From Pseudomonas sp. AFG_SD02_1510_Pfu_092 (lineage in GTDB: Bacteria > Pseudomonadota > Gammaproteobacteria > Pseudomonadales > Pseudomonadaceae): a DNA stretch of 64,000 nucleotides. Location: contig NZ_PUQD01000013.1 in NCBI RefSeq assembly GCF_003331055.1, positions 1 through 64,000 of the forward strand. Direction: 5' to 3'. Below, piece by piece: positions 19,931-28,589 of the stretch. Below the pieces are notes generated by a model that searched no databases, had not been told where the DNA came from, and saw nothing but the letters and a program-made list of their open reading frames with translations. Position 1 is the stretch's first letter. Every line of letters begins with the position of its first letter. Both the position numbers and the translations under genes were made by a program.

Positions 19931-19999
19931 ATGGTCAGGATCACCATCACCCCAGTGCGTAACGCCAGGGCATTGAGTGCAGCCACGGAGCGGTACTGA
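19931..19999 (+). CDS. Possible 22-residue leader peptide coupled to the first sfnB-like gene
   Basis: A short frame reads MVRITITPVRNARALSAATE then RY and stop. It has GAGG 6 bases before its ATG, and its TGA shares two bases (TGATG) with the start of the downstream oxidoreductase gene. The ribosome-binding site of that gene (GGAG at 19986-19989) lies inside this frame, so translation of the leader could control access to it. It has no cysteine codon and no extra methionine codon, so classic attenuation by those amino acids is unlikely. It may be a chance frame. Confidence 0.4.
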   Translation: MVRITITPVRNARALSAATERY

Positions 20000-21240
20000 T
20001 GTCCAGCCAAGCCAATACCCAATTTCATAGCGACCTGGACAGTTCGCCCCTGCTGCTGCCTGCCAAGGTCCTGCGCAACGACGCCGAAGCCCTGCAAGCA
20101 GCCCGCGAAGTGGCCGCCGTCGCTCGCGAGCAGGCTGCCCGCCGCGACCAGCAACGCAAACTGCCATGGGCCGAGATCGAACTGTTCACCCGCAGCGGCC
20201 TGGGCAGCATCAGCGTACCCAAGGCGCATGGCGGCCCCGAGGTCTCGTTCGAGACCGTGGCCGAAGTGTTCCGCCTGATCAGCGCTGCCGACCCGGCCCT
20301 GGGGCAGATACCGCAAAACCAGTTCGGCATGCTGCAACTGCTGCGCCTGACCGCCACCGAGGCGCAACAGGCCGTCATCTTCCGCAGCGTGCTGGACGGC
20401 TGGCGCATCGGCAATGCCGGCCCGGAACGCACCACCAGAGACACCCTCACCCTCAAGGCCAGGATCACCCGCGTCGGCGACGGCTATCGCATCAGCGGCG
20501 AGAAGTTCTATTCCACCGGCGCCCTGTTCGCTCACTGGGTGGCGGTCAAGGCACTGGACGACGAAGGCCGCCAGCGCCTGGCGTTCGTGCGCCGCGGCAG
20601 CCCGGGGTTGCGCATCGTCGATGACTGGTCCGGGTTCGGCCAACGCACCACCGCCAGCGGTACGGTGCTGCTCGACCAAGTGCCGGTGGAGGCCGACCTG
20701 GTAATCGACAACTGGCGCCAGCGTGACGTCCCCAACACCCAGGGCGCGGCTTCGCAGCTGATCCAGGCGGCGATCGATGCCGGCATTGCCGAAGCGGCGA
20801 TCGAAGACGCGATCAGCTTCGTGCGGGAAAAATCCCGGCCGTGGGTCGACGCCAACGTGGAGCGTGCCAGCGATGACCCTTATGTGATCGCCGATATCGG
20901 CCGCCTGAAGCTCGAACTGCACGCCGCCGAAGCCCTGCTGCGCAAGGCCGCGCGGGTGCTCGACGCGGTCAACGCAGCGCCGGTGGATGCCGCCAGCGCA
21001 GCACGGGCGTCGATCGCGGTAGCCGAGGCCAAGGTGCTGACCACCGAAATTGCCCTGCAGGCCAGCGAAAAGCTGTTCGAACTGGCCGGCAGCCGCGCCA
21101 CCCTTGCCGAATTCAACCTCGACCGCCACTGGCGCAATGCCCGGGTGCACACCCTGCATGACCCGGTGCGCTGGAAGTACCACGCGGTGGGCGCTTACCA
21201 CCTGAACGGCACCTTGCCTGCGCGGCATTCCTGGATCTGA
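19999..21240 (+). CDS. SfnB/DszC-like flavin-dependent monooxygenase (acyl-CoA dehydrogenase fold), copy 1
   Basis: This 413-residue protein has the acyl-CoA-dehydrogenase fold of the SfnB/DszC group, which uses reduced flavin and O2 to oxidise organosulfur compounds. Recognisable parts are the helical N-terminal domain (ELFTRSGLGSISVPKAHGG), the middle beta domain (GEKFYSTGALFAHWVAVKAL), and the C-terminal LDRHWRNARVHTLHDPVRWK that marks SfnB-family enzymes. It has no cysteine and one internal methionine. Its substrate is unknown; the neighbours suggest desulfurisation during sulfur limitation. It is the first large gene of a run with a second copy, a DszA-like enzyme and a MetQNI-like transporter. 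Confidence 0.85.
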   Translation: MSSQANTQFHSDLDSSPLLLPAKVLRNDAEALQAAREVAAVAREQAARRDQQRKLPWAEIELFTRSGLGSISVPKAHGGPEVSFETVAEVFRLISAADPALGQIPQNQFGMLQLLRLTATEAQQAVIFRSVLDGWRIGNAGPERTTRDTLTLKARITRVGDGYRISGEKFYSTGALFAHWVAVKALDDEGRQRLAFVRRGSPGLRIVDDWSGFGQRTTASGTVLLDQVPVEADLVIDNWRQRDVPNTQGAASQLIQAAIDAGIAEAAIEDAISFVREKSRPWVDANVERASDDPYVIADIGRLKLELHAAEALLRKAARVLDAVNAAPVDAASAARASIAVAEAKVLTTEIALQASEKLFELAGSRATLAEFNLDRHWRNARVHTLHDPVRWKYHAVGAYHLNGTLPARHSWI

Positions 21241-21249
21241 TCTGCTGCC

Positions 21250-21332
21250 TTTGGGCTGCTGTGCAGCCCTTCGCGGGCACGCCCGCTCCCACAGGATCGA
21301 GGCATGCCCGCGAAGGGCCGCGCAGCGGCCCC
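21250..21332. repeat. REP palindromes between the two sfnB-like genes
   Basis: TTCGCGGGCACGCCCGCTCC near 21269 is followed by a shorter mirrored GGCATGCCCGCGAAGGGCCG near 21301, next to the hairpin GGGCTGCTGTGCAGCCC. The copies sit inside an otherwise compact operon and overlap the ribosome-binding region of the second gene. Confidence 0.85.
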
Positions 21333-21343
21333 CGGAGAAACTC

Positions 21344-22525
21344 ATGACGACGAACATCATCACCGACGACGCCCAGGCCCTGGCCGTCGCCGAAGACATC
21401 GCCCGCCAACTGCGCCGCGACAGCGCCCTGCGCGATCGCGAGCGCCGCCTGCCGCATGCCGAACTGGACCTGTTCACCCGCTCCGGCCTGTGGGCCATCA
21501 GCGTACCCAAGGCCTTCGGCGGTGCCGGCGTGTCTAACGTCACCCTGGCCAAGGTCATCGCCCTTGTCGCCCAGGCCGACGGCTCGCTCGGGCAAATCCC
21601 GCAGAACCATTTCTACAGCCTGGAAGTGCTGCGGGTAAACGGCAGCCCCGAGCAGCAACAGCGCTTGTACGCCGAAGTACTGGCCGGCCGCCGCTTCGGC
21701 AACGCGCTGGCCGAACTGGGCACCAGAACCGCCAACGATCGCACCACCCGCCTGAGCCGTGACGGCGAAGGGTTCCGCATCAATGGCCGCAAGTTCTATT
21801 CCACCGGCGCCATCTACGCCCAGCGCATTCCCACTTCGGTGATCGACGACCAGGGCACGCAACAGCTGGCCTTCGTCCCGGCCGACAGCCATGGCCTGCA
21901 AGTGATCGACGACTGGAGCGGCTTCGGCCAGCGCACCACCGGCAGCGGTTCGGTGGTGTTCGACAACGTGTACGTCAGTGCCGCCGATGTGGTGCCATTC
22001 CAGAGCGCCTTCGAACGCCCCACCCCGGTCGGCCCGCTGGCGCAGATTCTCCACGCCGCAATCGATACCGGCATCGCCCGCGCCGCCTTCGAGGATGCCC
22101 TGCACTTCGTGCGCACCCGCAGCCGCCCGTGGGTCGACTCCGGCCTGGACAAGGCCACGGATGACCCGCTGACGCTGAAAAGCTTCGGCCACCTGGCGAT
22201 CCGCCTGCATGCCGCCGAAGCCCTGCTGGAACGTGCCGGCGAATACCTCGACCGCGCCCGCGACGACAGCACAGCCGACAACGTCGCCGCCGCCTCCATT
22301 GCCGTGGCCGAAGCCCGCGCCATCAGCACCGAGGTTTCCCTCGCCGCCGGCACCACCTTGTTCGAACTCGGCGGCAGCCAGGCCACCCTGGCCGAACACA
22401 ACCTCGACCGCCACTGGCGCAATGCCCGCGTGCACACCCTGCACGACCCGGTGCGCTGGAAGTACCACGCCATCGGCAACTACTACCTCAACGATGCCAA
22501 CCCGCCACGCCGGGGGACCATCTGA
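21344..22525 (+). CDS. SfnB/DszC-like flavin-dependent monooxygenase, copy 2
   Basis: This 393-residue paralogue of the upstream gene shares RSGLWAISVPKAFGG, GRKFYSTGAIYAQR, DDWSGFGQRTTGSGSVVF and LDRHWRNARVHTLHDPVRWK with it. It contains no cysteine or methionine after the initiator. I chose the ATG at 21344 because GGAGA lies 5-6 bases upstream; the open frame before it is REP sequence. The stop shares bases with the ATG of the DszA-like gene (TGATG), so the two are probably translated together and may act in sequence on one substrate. Confidence 0.86.
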   Translation: MTTNIITDDAQALAVAEDIARQLRRDSALRDRERRLPHAELDLFTRSGLWAISVPKAFGGAGVSNVTLAKVIALVAQADGSLGQIPQNHFYSLEVLRVNGSPEQQQRLYAEVLAGRRFGNALAELGTRTANDRTTRLSRDGEGFRINGRKFYSTGAIYAQRIPTSVIDDQGTQQLAFVPADSHGLQVIDDWSGFGQRTTGSGSVVFDNVYVSAADVVPFQSAFERPTPVGPLAQILHAAIDTGIARAAFEDALHFVRTRSRPWVDSGLDKATDDPLTLKSFGHLAIRLHAAEALLERAGEYLDRARDDSTADNVAAASIAVAEARAISTEVSLAAGTTLFELGGSQATLAEHNLDRHWRNARVHTLHDPVRWKYHAIGNYYLNDANPPRRGTI

Positions 22526-23916
22526 TGGCCAGGCAGATTCTGCTCAATGCCTTCAACATGAACTGCATCGGGCACATCAACCACGGCTTGTGGACCCACC
22601 CACGGGACACCTCGACCCAGTACAAGACCCTGGAGTACTGGACCAGCCTGGCGCGCCTGCTGGAGCGTGGCCTGTTCGACGGGTTGTTCATCGCCGACAT
22701 CGTCGGCACCTACGACGTCTACGGCCAATCGCTGGATGTGACCCTCAAGGAGTCGATCCAGCTGCCGGTCAACGACCCGCTGCTGCTGGTCTCAGCCATG
22801 GCTGCCGTGACCCGTCATCTGGGTTTCGGCCTTACCGCCAACCTCACCTACGAGGCGCCGTACCTGTTCGCCCGGCGCCTTTCCACCCTGGACCACCTGA
22901 GCAACGGCCGGGTCGGCTGGAACATCGTCACCGGCTACCTCGACAGCGCCGCCCGGGCCATGGGCCTGGCCCAGCAACCCGAACATGACCGCCGCTACGA
23001 CCAGGCCGACGAGTACCTGCAGGTGCTATACCAGCTGCTGGAAGGCAGCTGGGCCGACGATGCGGTGGTCGCCGACCGCCAGCAGCGCGTGTACGCCAGG
23101 CCCGACCGGGTGCGCAAGGTCCGCCACCAGGGCGAGTTCTACCAGGTCGAGGGCTACCACCTGTGCGAACCCTCGCCGCAGCGCACGCCTGTCTTGTTCC
23201 AGGCCGGCAGCTCGCCGCGTGGCCTGGCCTTCGCCGGCAACCATGCCGAGTGCGTGTTCATCAGTGGCCAGGACAAGGCCGCCACCCGCGCCCAGGTCGA
23301 CAAGGTGCGCGCCGCCGCCCAGGCCGCCGGGCGCGATCCGCACGCGGTCAAAGTGTTCATGGGCATCACGGTGATCGTCGCCGCGACCGAGCAACAGGCC
23401 CAGGCCCGGCATGCCGAGTACCTGCGCCACGCCAGCGCCGAGGCCGGGGTGGCGCACTTTGCCGCCTCCACCGGCATCGACTTCGCTGCCTTCGAACTGG
23501 ACGAACCGATTGCCTTCAGCCAGGGCAACGCCATCCAGTCGGCCACACGCCAGCTGCAGGACAACGCCTGGACCCGCCGCCGCCTGCTGCAACAGCACGC
23601 CCTGGGTGGCCGCTACGTGACCCTGGTCGGCGCGCCGGAACAGGTGGCCGAGCAGTTGATCGCCTGGGTCGATGAAACCGGCCTGGACGGTTTCAACCTG
23701 ACCCGCACGGTCACCCCGGAAAGCTTCGAAGACTTCATCGACCTGGTGATCCCGCAGTTGCAACAGCGCGGCCGCTACAAGACCGCCTACGCGGAAGGCA
23801 CCCTGCGCGAGAAGCTGTTCCAGGCCGACCACCCGCACCTGCCCGCCGACCACCCTGGCGCGGCTTACCGCTTCACCTCTACCCCTGCCCCGACTGGAGC
23901 CCTGCACCATGCTTGA
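22525..23916 (+). CDS. DszA/NtaA/SnaA-type FMNH2-dependent monooxygenase
   Basis: This 463-residue flavin monooxygenase of the luciferase-like superfamily belongs to the NtaA/SnaA/DszA branch. Typical segments are QILLNAFNMNCIGHINHGLW at the start, LSTLDHLSNGRVGWNIVTGY near residue 120, and a QAGSSPRGLAFAGNHAECVF region near residue 225. Such enzymes oxidise sulfones, nitrilotriacetate or related substrates with FMNH2 from a separate reductase; no reductase other than ssuE is seen here. It overlaps the previous gene by one base and the next by eight. Confidence 0.88.
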   Translation: MARQILLNAFNMNCIGHINHGLWTHPRDTSTQYKTLEYWTSLARLLERGLFDGLFIADIVGTYDVYGQSLDVTLKESIQLPVNDPLLLVSAMAAVTRHLGFGLTANLTYEAPYLFARRLSTLDHLSNGRVGWNIVTGYLDSAARAMGLAQQPEHDRRYDQADEYLQVLYQLLEGSWADDAVVADRQQRVYARPDRVRKVRHQGEFYQVEGYHLCEPSPQRTPVLFQAGSSPRGLAFAGNHAECVFISGQDKAATRAQVDKVRAAAQAAGRDPHAVKVFMGITVIVAATEQQAQARHAEYLRHASAEAGVAHFAASTGIDFAAFELDEPIAFSQGNAIQSATRQLQDNAWTRRRLLQQHALGGRYVTLVGAPEQVAEQLIAWVDETGLDGFNLTRTVTPESFEDFIDLVIPQLQQRGRYKTAYAEGTLREKLFQADHPHLPADHPGAAYRFTSTPAPTGALHHA

Positions 23917-24709
23917 GAAACTGATCCGGCCCGTCGCGGCCATCGCCCTCAGCCTCGGCCTGTCCGCCAACGCCCTGGCTGCCGAGCCGCTGAAGATCGG
24001 CACCACCTCGGCCTTCGCCATCCCGCTGGAAGCAGCCGTCGAAGAAGCGCACAAGCAAGGCCTGGAAGTGAAACTGGTCGAGTTCAGCGACTGGATCGCG
24101 CCCAACGTCAGCCTCAACAGCGGCGACATCGACGTGAACTACTTCCAGCACATCCCGTTCCTGGAAAACGCCAAGGCAGCCGCCGGCTTCAACCTGGTGC
24201 CCTACGCGCCGGGCATCATCAACAACGTCGGCCTGTATTCAAAGAAATACAAAAGCTTTGCCGAGCTGCCTGAAGGGGCCAGCGTGGCCATCGCCAACGA
24301 CCCGATCAACAGCGGGCGCGGCCTGCAGCTGTTGGCCAAGGCCGGGCTGATCACGCTCAAGCCGGGGGTCGGCTACAAAGCCACCGAGGACGACATCACC
24401 GCCAACCCGAAAAAGCTGAAGATCCTGCAGGTCGAGGCGGTGCAACTGGTCCGCGCCTATGACGACGCCGACCTGGTGCAGGGCTACCCGGCCTACATCC
24501 GCCTGGCCAACAGCTTCGACGCAGGCTCCGCGCTGTTGTTCGATGGCCTGGAGAACAAGGAATACGTGATCCAGTTCGTCATTCGCCCGCAGAGCAAGGA
24601 TGACCCGCGCCTGGCCAGGTTCGTCGACATCTACCAGCATTCGCCAGCCGTTCGCGCCGCCCTCGACAAGGCCCACGGCAAGCTGTACCAGGCCGGTTGG
24701 GAAGGCTGA
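23909..24709 (+). CDS. MetQ-like ABC transporter substrate-binding protein without lipobox
   Basis: This NlpA/MetQ-family binding protein of 266 residues has a signal peptide ([15 protein letters not shown], cleavage before AEPLKIGTT). Family segments include [20 protein letters not shown] and [18 protein letters not shown]. MetQ is usually a lipoprotein with a lipobox cysteine, but this protein has no cysteine anywhere and no methionine after the start, so it must be soluble in the periplasm. The ligand is probably a sulfur compound handled by the co-encoded SfnB/DszA-like enzymes rather than methionine itself; that is inference from context. Confidence 0.87.
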   Translation: MLEKLIRPVAAIALSLGLSANALAAEPLKIGTTSAFAIPLEAAVEEAHKQGLEVKLVEFSDWIAPNVSLNSGDIDVNYFQHIPFLENAKAAAGFNLVPYAPGIINNVGLYSKKYKSFAELPEGASVAIANDPINSGRGLQLLAKAGLITLKPGVGYKATEDDITANPKKLKILQVEAVQLVRAYDDADLVQGYPAYIRLANSFDAGSALLFDGLENKEYVIQFVIRPQSKDDPRLARFVDIYQHSPAVRAALDKAHGKLYQAGWEG

Positions 24710-24710
24710 C

Positions 24711-25820
24711 ATGAGCCAGGCCAGCGCGCTCCGGGCGCCCACCCCACAAGCACTGCCGCCAACGGCCAGGGAGCAGGCCTTGCGCCCGGAGGTCAATGCC
24801 GCCCATGTGCGCTTCATTGGCCTCGGCAAGACCTACCCCGGCCAGGCGCAACCGGCCTTGCAAGGCATCGACCTGAACATCCGCCATGGCGAGATCTTCG
24901 GCATCATCGGCCGTAGCGGCGCCGGCAAGTCATCCCTGCTGCGCACCATCAACCGCCTGGAGCAACCCAGCCAGGGCCGGGTGCTGATCGACCAGGTGGA
25001 CATCGCCCCGTTCGACGAAGACCACCTGGTGGCGCTGCGCCGGCGCATCGGCATGATCTTCCAGCATTTCAACCTGATGTCGGCCAAGACCGTGTGGCAG
25101 AACGTCGAGCTGCCGCTGAAGGTAGCCGGCGTGGCCAAGGCCGAACGCCAGCGCAAGGTGCGCGAATTGCTCGAACTGGTCGGGCTGCAGGAAAAGCACC
25201 ACGTGTATCCGGCGCAGCTGTCGGGCGGCCAGAAGCAACGGGTGGGCATTGCCCGGGCGCTGGTGCATGACCCCGAGATCCTGCTGTGCGACGAGGCGAC
25301 CTCGGCACTGGACCCGGAAACCACCGCCTCGATCCTCGAGCTGCTGCGCGACATCAACCGGCGCCTGGGCCTGACCATCGTGCTGATCACCCACGAAATG
25401 GCGGTGATCCGCGATATCTGCCACCGGGTAGTGGTGCTGGAGCGCGGCGAAGTGGTCGAGCAGGGCGAGGTCTGGCGGGTATTCGGCTCGCCGCGCCACG
25501 AGGTCACCCGTACCTTGCTCGCGCCGTTGCAGGCCAGGCTGCCCGCCGCACTGCAAGCCAGCCTGCAGGCCAGCCCGGCGAGCCGCGACAGTGCCGTGGT
25601 GCTGAAGCTGACCCTGCTCGGCGAGCCGGAGCTGTCGGCCTTGTTCAACGAACTGGGCGGCCGCGTGCGCCTGCTGCAGGGCGGCGTGGAAACGGTCGGC
25701 GAGCACGCCCTGGGGCAGTTGATCCTGTCGGTACAGCACTCGCCGCACGACACCCACCAATTGCTGGAACGCGCCCGCCGCTGGGCCGAGGATGTGGAGG
25801 TACTGGGCCATGTGGTTTGA
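24711..25820 (+). CDS. MetN-like ABC transporter, ATP-binding protein with NIL domain
   Basis: This 369-residue ATPase has an extra N-terminal tail of about 25 residues, then Walker [10 protein letters not shown] (about residue 68), signature [15 protein letters not shown], Walker [14 protein letters not shown] and the switch histidine in [10 protein letters not shown]. The last 100 residues form a NIL-type regulatory domain ([20 protein letters not shown] onward), which in MetN binds methionine and inhibits transport. Its retention suggests feedback by methionine or a related compound. It starts one base after the binding protein gene and overlaps metI. Confidence 0.88.
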   Translation: MSQASALRAPTPQALPPTAREQALRPEVNAAHVRFIGLGKTYPGQAQPALQGIDLNIRHGEIFGIIGRSGAGKSSLLRTINRLEQPSQGRVLIDQVDIAPFDEDHLVALRRRIGMIFQHFNLMSAKTVWQNVELPLKVAGVAKAERQRKVRELLELVGLQEKHHVYPAQLSGGQKQRVGIARALVHDPEILLCDEATSALDPETTASILELLRDINRRLGLTIVLITHEMAVIRDICHRVVVLERGEVVEQGEVWRVFGSPRHEVTRTLLAPLQARLPAALQASLQASPASRDSAVVLKLTLLGEPELSALFNELGGRVRLLQGGVETVGEHALGQLILSVQHSPHDTHQLLERARRWAEDVEVLGHVV

Positions 25821-26454
25821 TCGCCTGCTGGAAGGTTTGCTCGATACCCTGCTGATGGTCGGCGTGTCGTCGCTGATTGCCCTGCTGGTGGGCGTACCGA
25901 TGGCGGTGCTGCTGGTCACCAGCGACAAGGGTGGCATCTTCGAGGCACCGCTGCTGAACCGGGTGCTGGGTGCCTTCGTCAACCTGTTCCGTTCGATCCC
26001 GTTCCTGATCCTGATGGTCGCGCTGATCCCCTTCACCCGCCTGGTGGTGGGCACCACGTATGGCGTATGGGCGGCGGTGGTGCCGCTGACCATTGCCGCC
26101 ACCCCGTTCTTCGCGCGAATTGCCGAAGTCAGCTTGCGCGAAGTCGACCATGGCCTGGTCGAGGCTGCGCAGGCCATGGGTTGCCGGCGCTGGCACATCG
26201 TCTGGCATGTGCTGTTGCCGGAGGCGCTGCCGGGGATCGTGGGTGGTTTCACCATTACCCTGGTGACCCTGATCAACTCGTCGGCCATGGCCGGGGCGAT
26301 AGGGGCCGGTGGCTTGGGGGATATCGCCTACCGCTATGGCTATCAGCGCTTCGACAGCCAGATCATGCTGACCGTGATCGCCATGCTGGTGGCGCTGGTG
26401 GCGCTGATCCAGCTGGGCGGGGACCGTTTGGCGAAAGGCTTGAACAAGCGTTGA
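25810..26454 (+). CDS. MetI-like ABC transporter, permease
   Basis: This 214-residue permease has five helices and the ATPase-contact loop [20 protein letters not shown] near residue 115. [20 protein letters not shown] is a MetI hallmark. The ATG at 25810 lies inside the end of the ATPase gene. It closes the operon that starts with the sfnB-like genes and is followed by a REP pair. Confidence 0.9.
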   Translation: MWFDRLLEGLLDTLLMVGVSSLIALLVGVPMAVLLVTSDKGGIFEAPLLNRVLGAFVNLFRSIPFLILMVALIPFTRLVVGTTYGVWAAVVPLTIAATPFFARIAEVSLREVDHGLVEAAQAMGCRRWHIVWHVLLPEALPGIVGGFTITLVTLINSSAMAGAIGAGGLGDIAYRYGYQRFDSQIMLTVIAMLVALVALIQLGGDRLAKGLNKR

Positions 26455-26458
26455 ATGC

Positions 26459-26548
26459 TTCGCGGGCATGCCCGCTCCCACAGCGATGTCACTGACCTCA
26501 AGCCCGGTGCAGTACCTGTGGGAGCGGGCGCGCCCGCGAAGAGGCCCT
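26459..26548. repeat. Inverted pair of REP palindromes
   Basis: TTCGCGGGCATGCCCGCTCC near 26459 is mirrored by GAGCGGGCGCGCCCGCGAAG near 26522, between convergent genes. Confidence 0.9.
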
Positions 26549-28443
26549 CAGCTCCAGCGCAAGTCGGCAGCCGGCACCGGCCGCCCGAACCAGTACCCCT
26601 GCCCCAGCTGACACAGTTCCTGCAACAGGAAACTGGCCTGTTCGGCCTGCTCGATACCCTCGGCATGCACCTGCATGCCCATGCTGCGCGCCAGGGCGAT
26701 AATCACCCGAACGATGGCGATATCGTCCTCATCATGCGGCAACCCGGCAACGAAACCCTGGTCGATCTTCAGCTTCTGCACCGGCAGGCGCTTGAGCCGC
26801 AACAACGACGAATAGCCGGTGCCGAAGTCGTCGATGGCCAGCGCTACCCCCAGTTCGCGCAAGCGATGCAACTGCTCCAGCGCCACTTCCGGGTCTTCCA
26901 TCACCGCGCTCTCGGTCACTTCCAGCTCCAGCAGGGCCGGGTCCAGCCCGGTGTCATGCAGCACCTCGGCGACCTGCTGGTACAACTCATGCTGACCGAA
27001 CAGCCGGCTGGAAATGTTCACTGCCACGAACGCCAGCTGCAGGCCGTCACCCTGCCACTGCACCATCTGCCGGCACGCCTGGCGCAATACCCAGGCGTCG
27101 ATCTCGGCAATCAGCCCGGTGCGCTCGGCAATCGGGATGAATTCGCCCGGCGGCACCAGGCCACGCAGAGGGTGCTGCCAGCGCACCAGGGCCTCGACGC
27201 CGACCTGGCGGCCGGTCGCCAGGTCGTGCACCGGCTGGTAGAACACGCGTAGCTCGTCCTGCTCCAGCGCGCGGCGCAGCTCGCCAGCTGTTTCGACCCG
27301 GTGCTGGGCATGGGCGGTCAGCTCTTCGGTATACAGCGCATAGCAGGCTCGCCCGTTGCTCTTGGCCTTGTACAAGGCCGAGTCGGCGTTGCGCAGCAAC
27401 TGCTCGGCGCTCAAGGCGTCGTCGGGGAACAGGCTGATGCCCGCGCTGATACTGATGAACAGACGATGGCCATCGAACACGAACGGCTCGCGCATGCGCT
27501 CGATGATGCCCTGCGCCAGCTTGCCCGCCTGGCCGACCTGCTGGCAGTTCTCCGCCAGTACGCCAAACTCGTCGCCGCCCAGGCGCGCCAGGGTCACGCC
27601 GCCGCCCAGCACCTCGACCAGGCGCTCGCCCACCAGCTTCAGCAACTGGTCGCCGATGGTATGGCCAAGGCCGTCGTTGATGCTCTGGAAGTGGTCCAGG
27701 TCCAATAGCAGCAAGGCGCAACCGCGCTTGTTGGCCTGGGCCGCCGCCAGCGCCTGCTCGACCCGGTCGGTGAACAGCAGGCGGTTGGGTAGCCCGGTCA
27801 AGGGGTCGTGGTGGGCCAGATAGGCCAGCTCCTGTTCCGAATGCTTGATGGCGCTGATGTCGCTGAACACCGCCACGTAATGGCTGAGCTCGCCTTCATC
27901 GTCGCGGATGGCGCAAATGGTCTGCCACTGCGGGTAGATTTCGCCACTTTTGCGCCGGTTCCAGATTTCGCCACTCCACTCGCCCTTCTCGGCCAACGTG
28001 GCGAACACCTGCTGGTAGAACGCCAGGCCGTGGCGCCCAGACTTGAACTTGTTCGGGCGCTGGCCAATGACTTCGTCCTGCTGGTAGCCGGTGATGCGCA
28101 TGAAGGCGCGGTTGACATGCACGATCAGGCCATGGCGGTCGGTCACCAGCACGCCCTCCAGGGTGCTGTCGAACACGGCAGCCGCCATGCGCAGCCGTTC
28201 CCGGTCTTCGCACCGCAGGCGCGCGCCACGGCCGATGAAATTGAGCAGGCGCACCCGCGACACATAGATCAGCACGGCACTGAACAGCACCCAGACCACC
28301 ACATTGATCTGCCGGCCCACGGTCAGTGCCAGGGAATTTTCGGTCATGCCGCGCAGCACCACCTCGGCCAGCGTCAGCCAGAGGATCGACAGCACCACAT
28401 ACAGCGCAGCCATGCGCAAGGCGTCGCGGACGGAAACAGACAT
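26548..28443 (-). CDS. Membrane PAS-GGDEF-EAL c-di-GMP signalling protein
   Basis: This 631-residue protein has two N-terminal membrane helices (about residues 10-30 and 47-63), a PAS domain (about 85-200, FDSTLEGVLVTDRHGLIVHV), a GGDEF domain with intact LARLGGDEFGVL (about 295) and an EAL domain with intact GVEALVRWQHP (about 400). The EAL catalytic residues look complete: EVTESAVMED, AIDDFGTGYSSL, KIDQGFV and the variant HAEGIE. It may therefore be bifunctional, making and breaking c-di-GMP, with PAS sensing. A TATAAT-like hexamer on the minus strand at 28478-28483 may be its -10 box. Confidence 0.93.
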   Translation of the reverse strand: MSVSVRDALRMAALYVVLSILWLTLAEVVLRGMTENSLALTVGRQINVVVWVLFSAVLIYVSRVRLLNFIGRGARLRCEDRERLRMAAAVFDSTLEGVLVTDRHGLIVHVNRAFMRITGYQQDEVIGQRPNKFKSGRHGLAFYQQVFATLAEKGEWSGEIWNRRKSGEIYPQWQTICAIRDDEGELSHYVAVFSDISAIKHSEQELAYLAHHDPLTGLPNRLLFTDRVEQALAAAQANKRGCALLLLDLDHFQSINDGLGHTIGDQLLKLVGERLVEVLGGGVTLARLGGDEFGVLAENCQQVGQAGKLAQGIIERMREPFVFDGHRLFISISAGISLFPDDALSAEQLLRNADSALYKAKSNGRACYALYTEELTAHAQHRVETAGELRRALEQDELRVFYQPVHDLATGRQVGVEALVRWQHPLRGLVPPGEFIPIAERTGLIAEIDAWVLRQACRQMVQWQGDGLQLAFVAVNISSRLFGQHELYQQVAEVLHDTGLDPALLELEVTESAVMEDPEVALEQLHRLRELGVALAIDDFGTGYSSLLRLKRLPVQKLKIDQGFVAGLPHDEDDIAIVRVIIALARSMGMQVHAEGIEQAEQASFLLQELCQLGQGYWFGRPVPAADLRWS

Positions 28444-28589
28444 GTCGGGTGCGAGAGTCCATCAAAAAGGAAGGGGCATTATAAAGGCTGAAACATGCCG
28501 TGACTTCCTATCTGAACGGTTGACTGGTTTTATTTCCCTGCCAAGGGATAATCACCCCTTCCCCCTGCATTCCGAGGGTATTCATACCT

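Noticed and set aside
28517..28552. Sigma-70 promoter TTGACT...GATAAT upstream of the desaturase
   Set aside because: The spacing between the two hexamers is about 21 bases, too long for a standard promoter.
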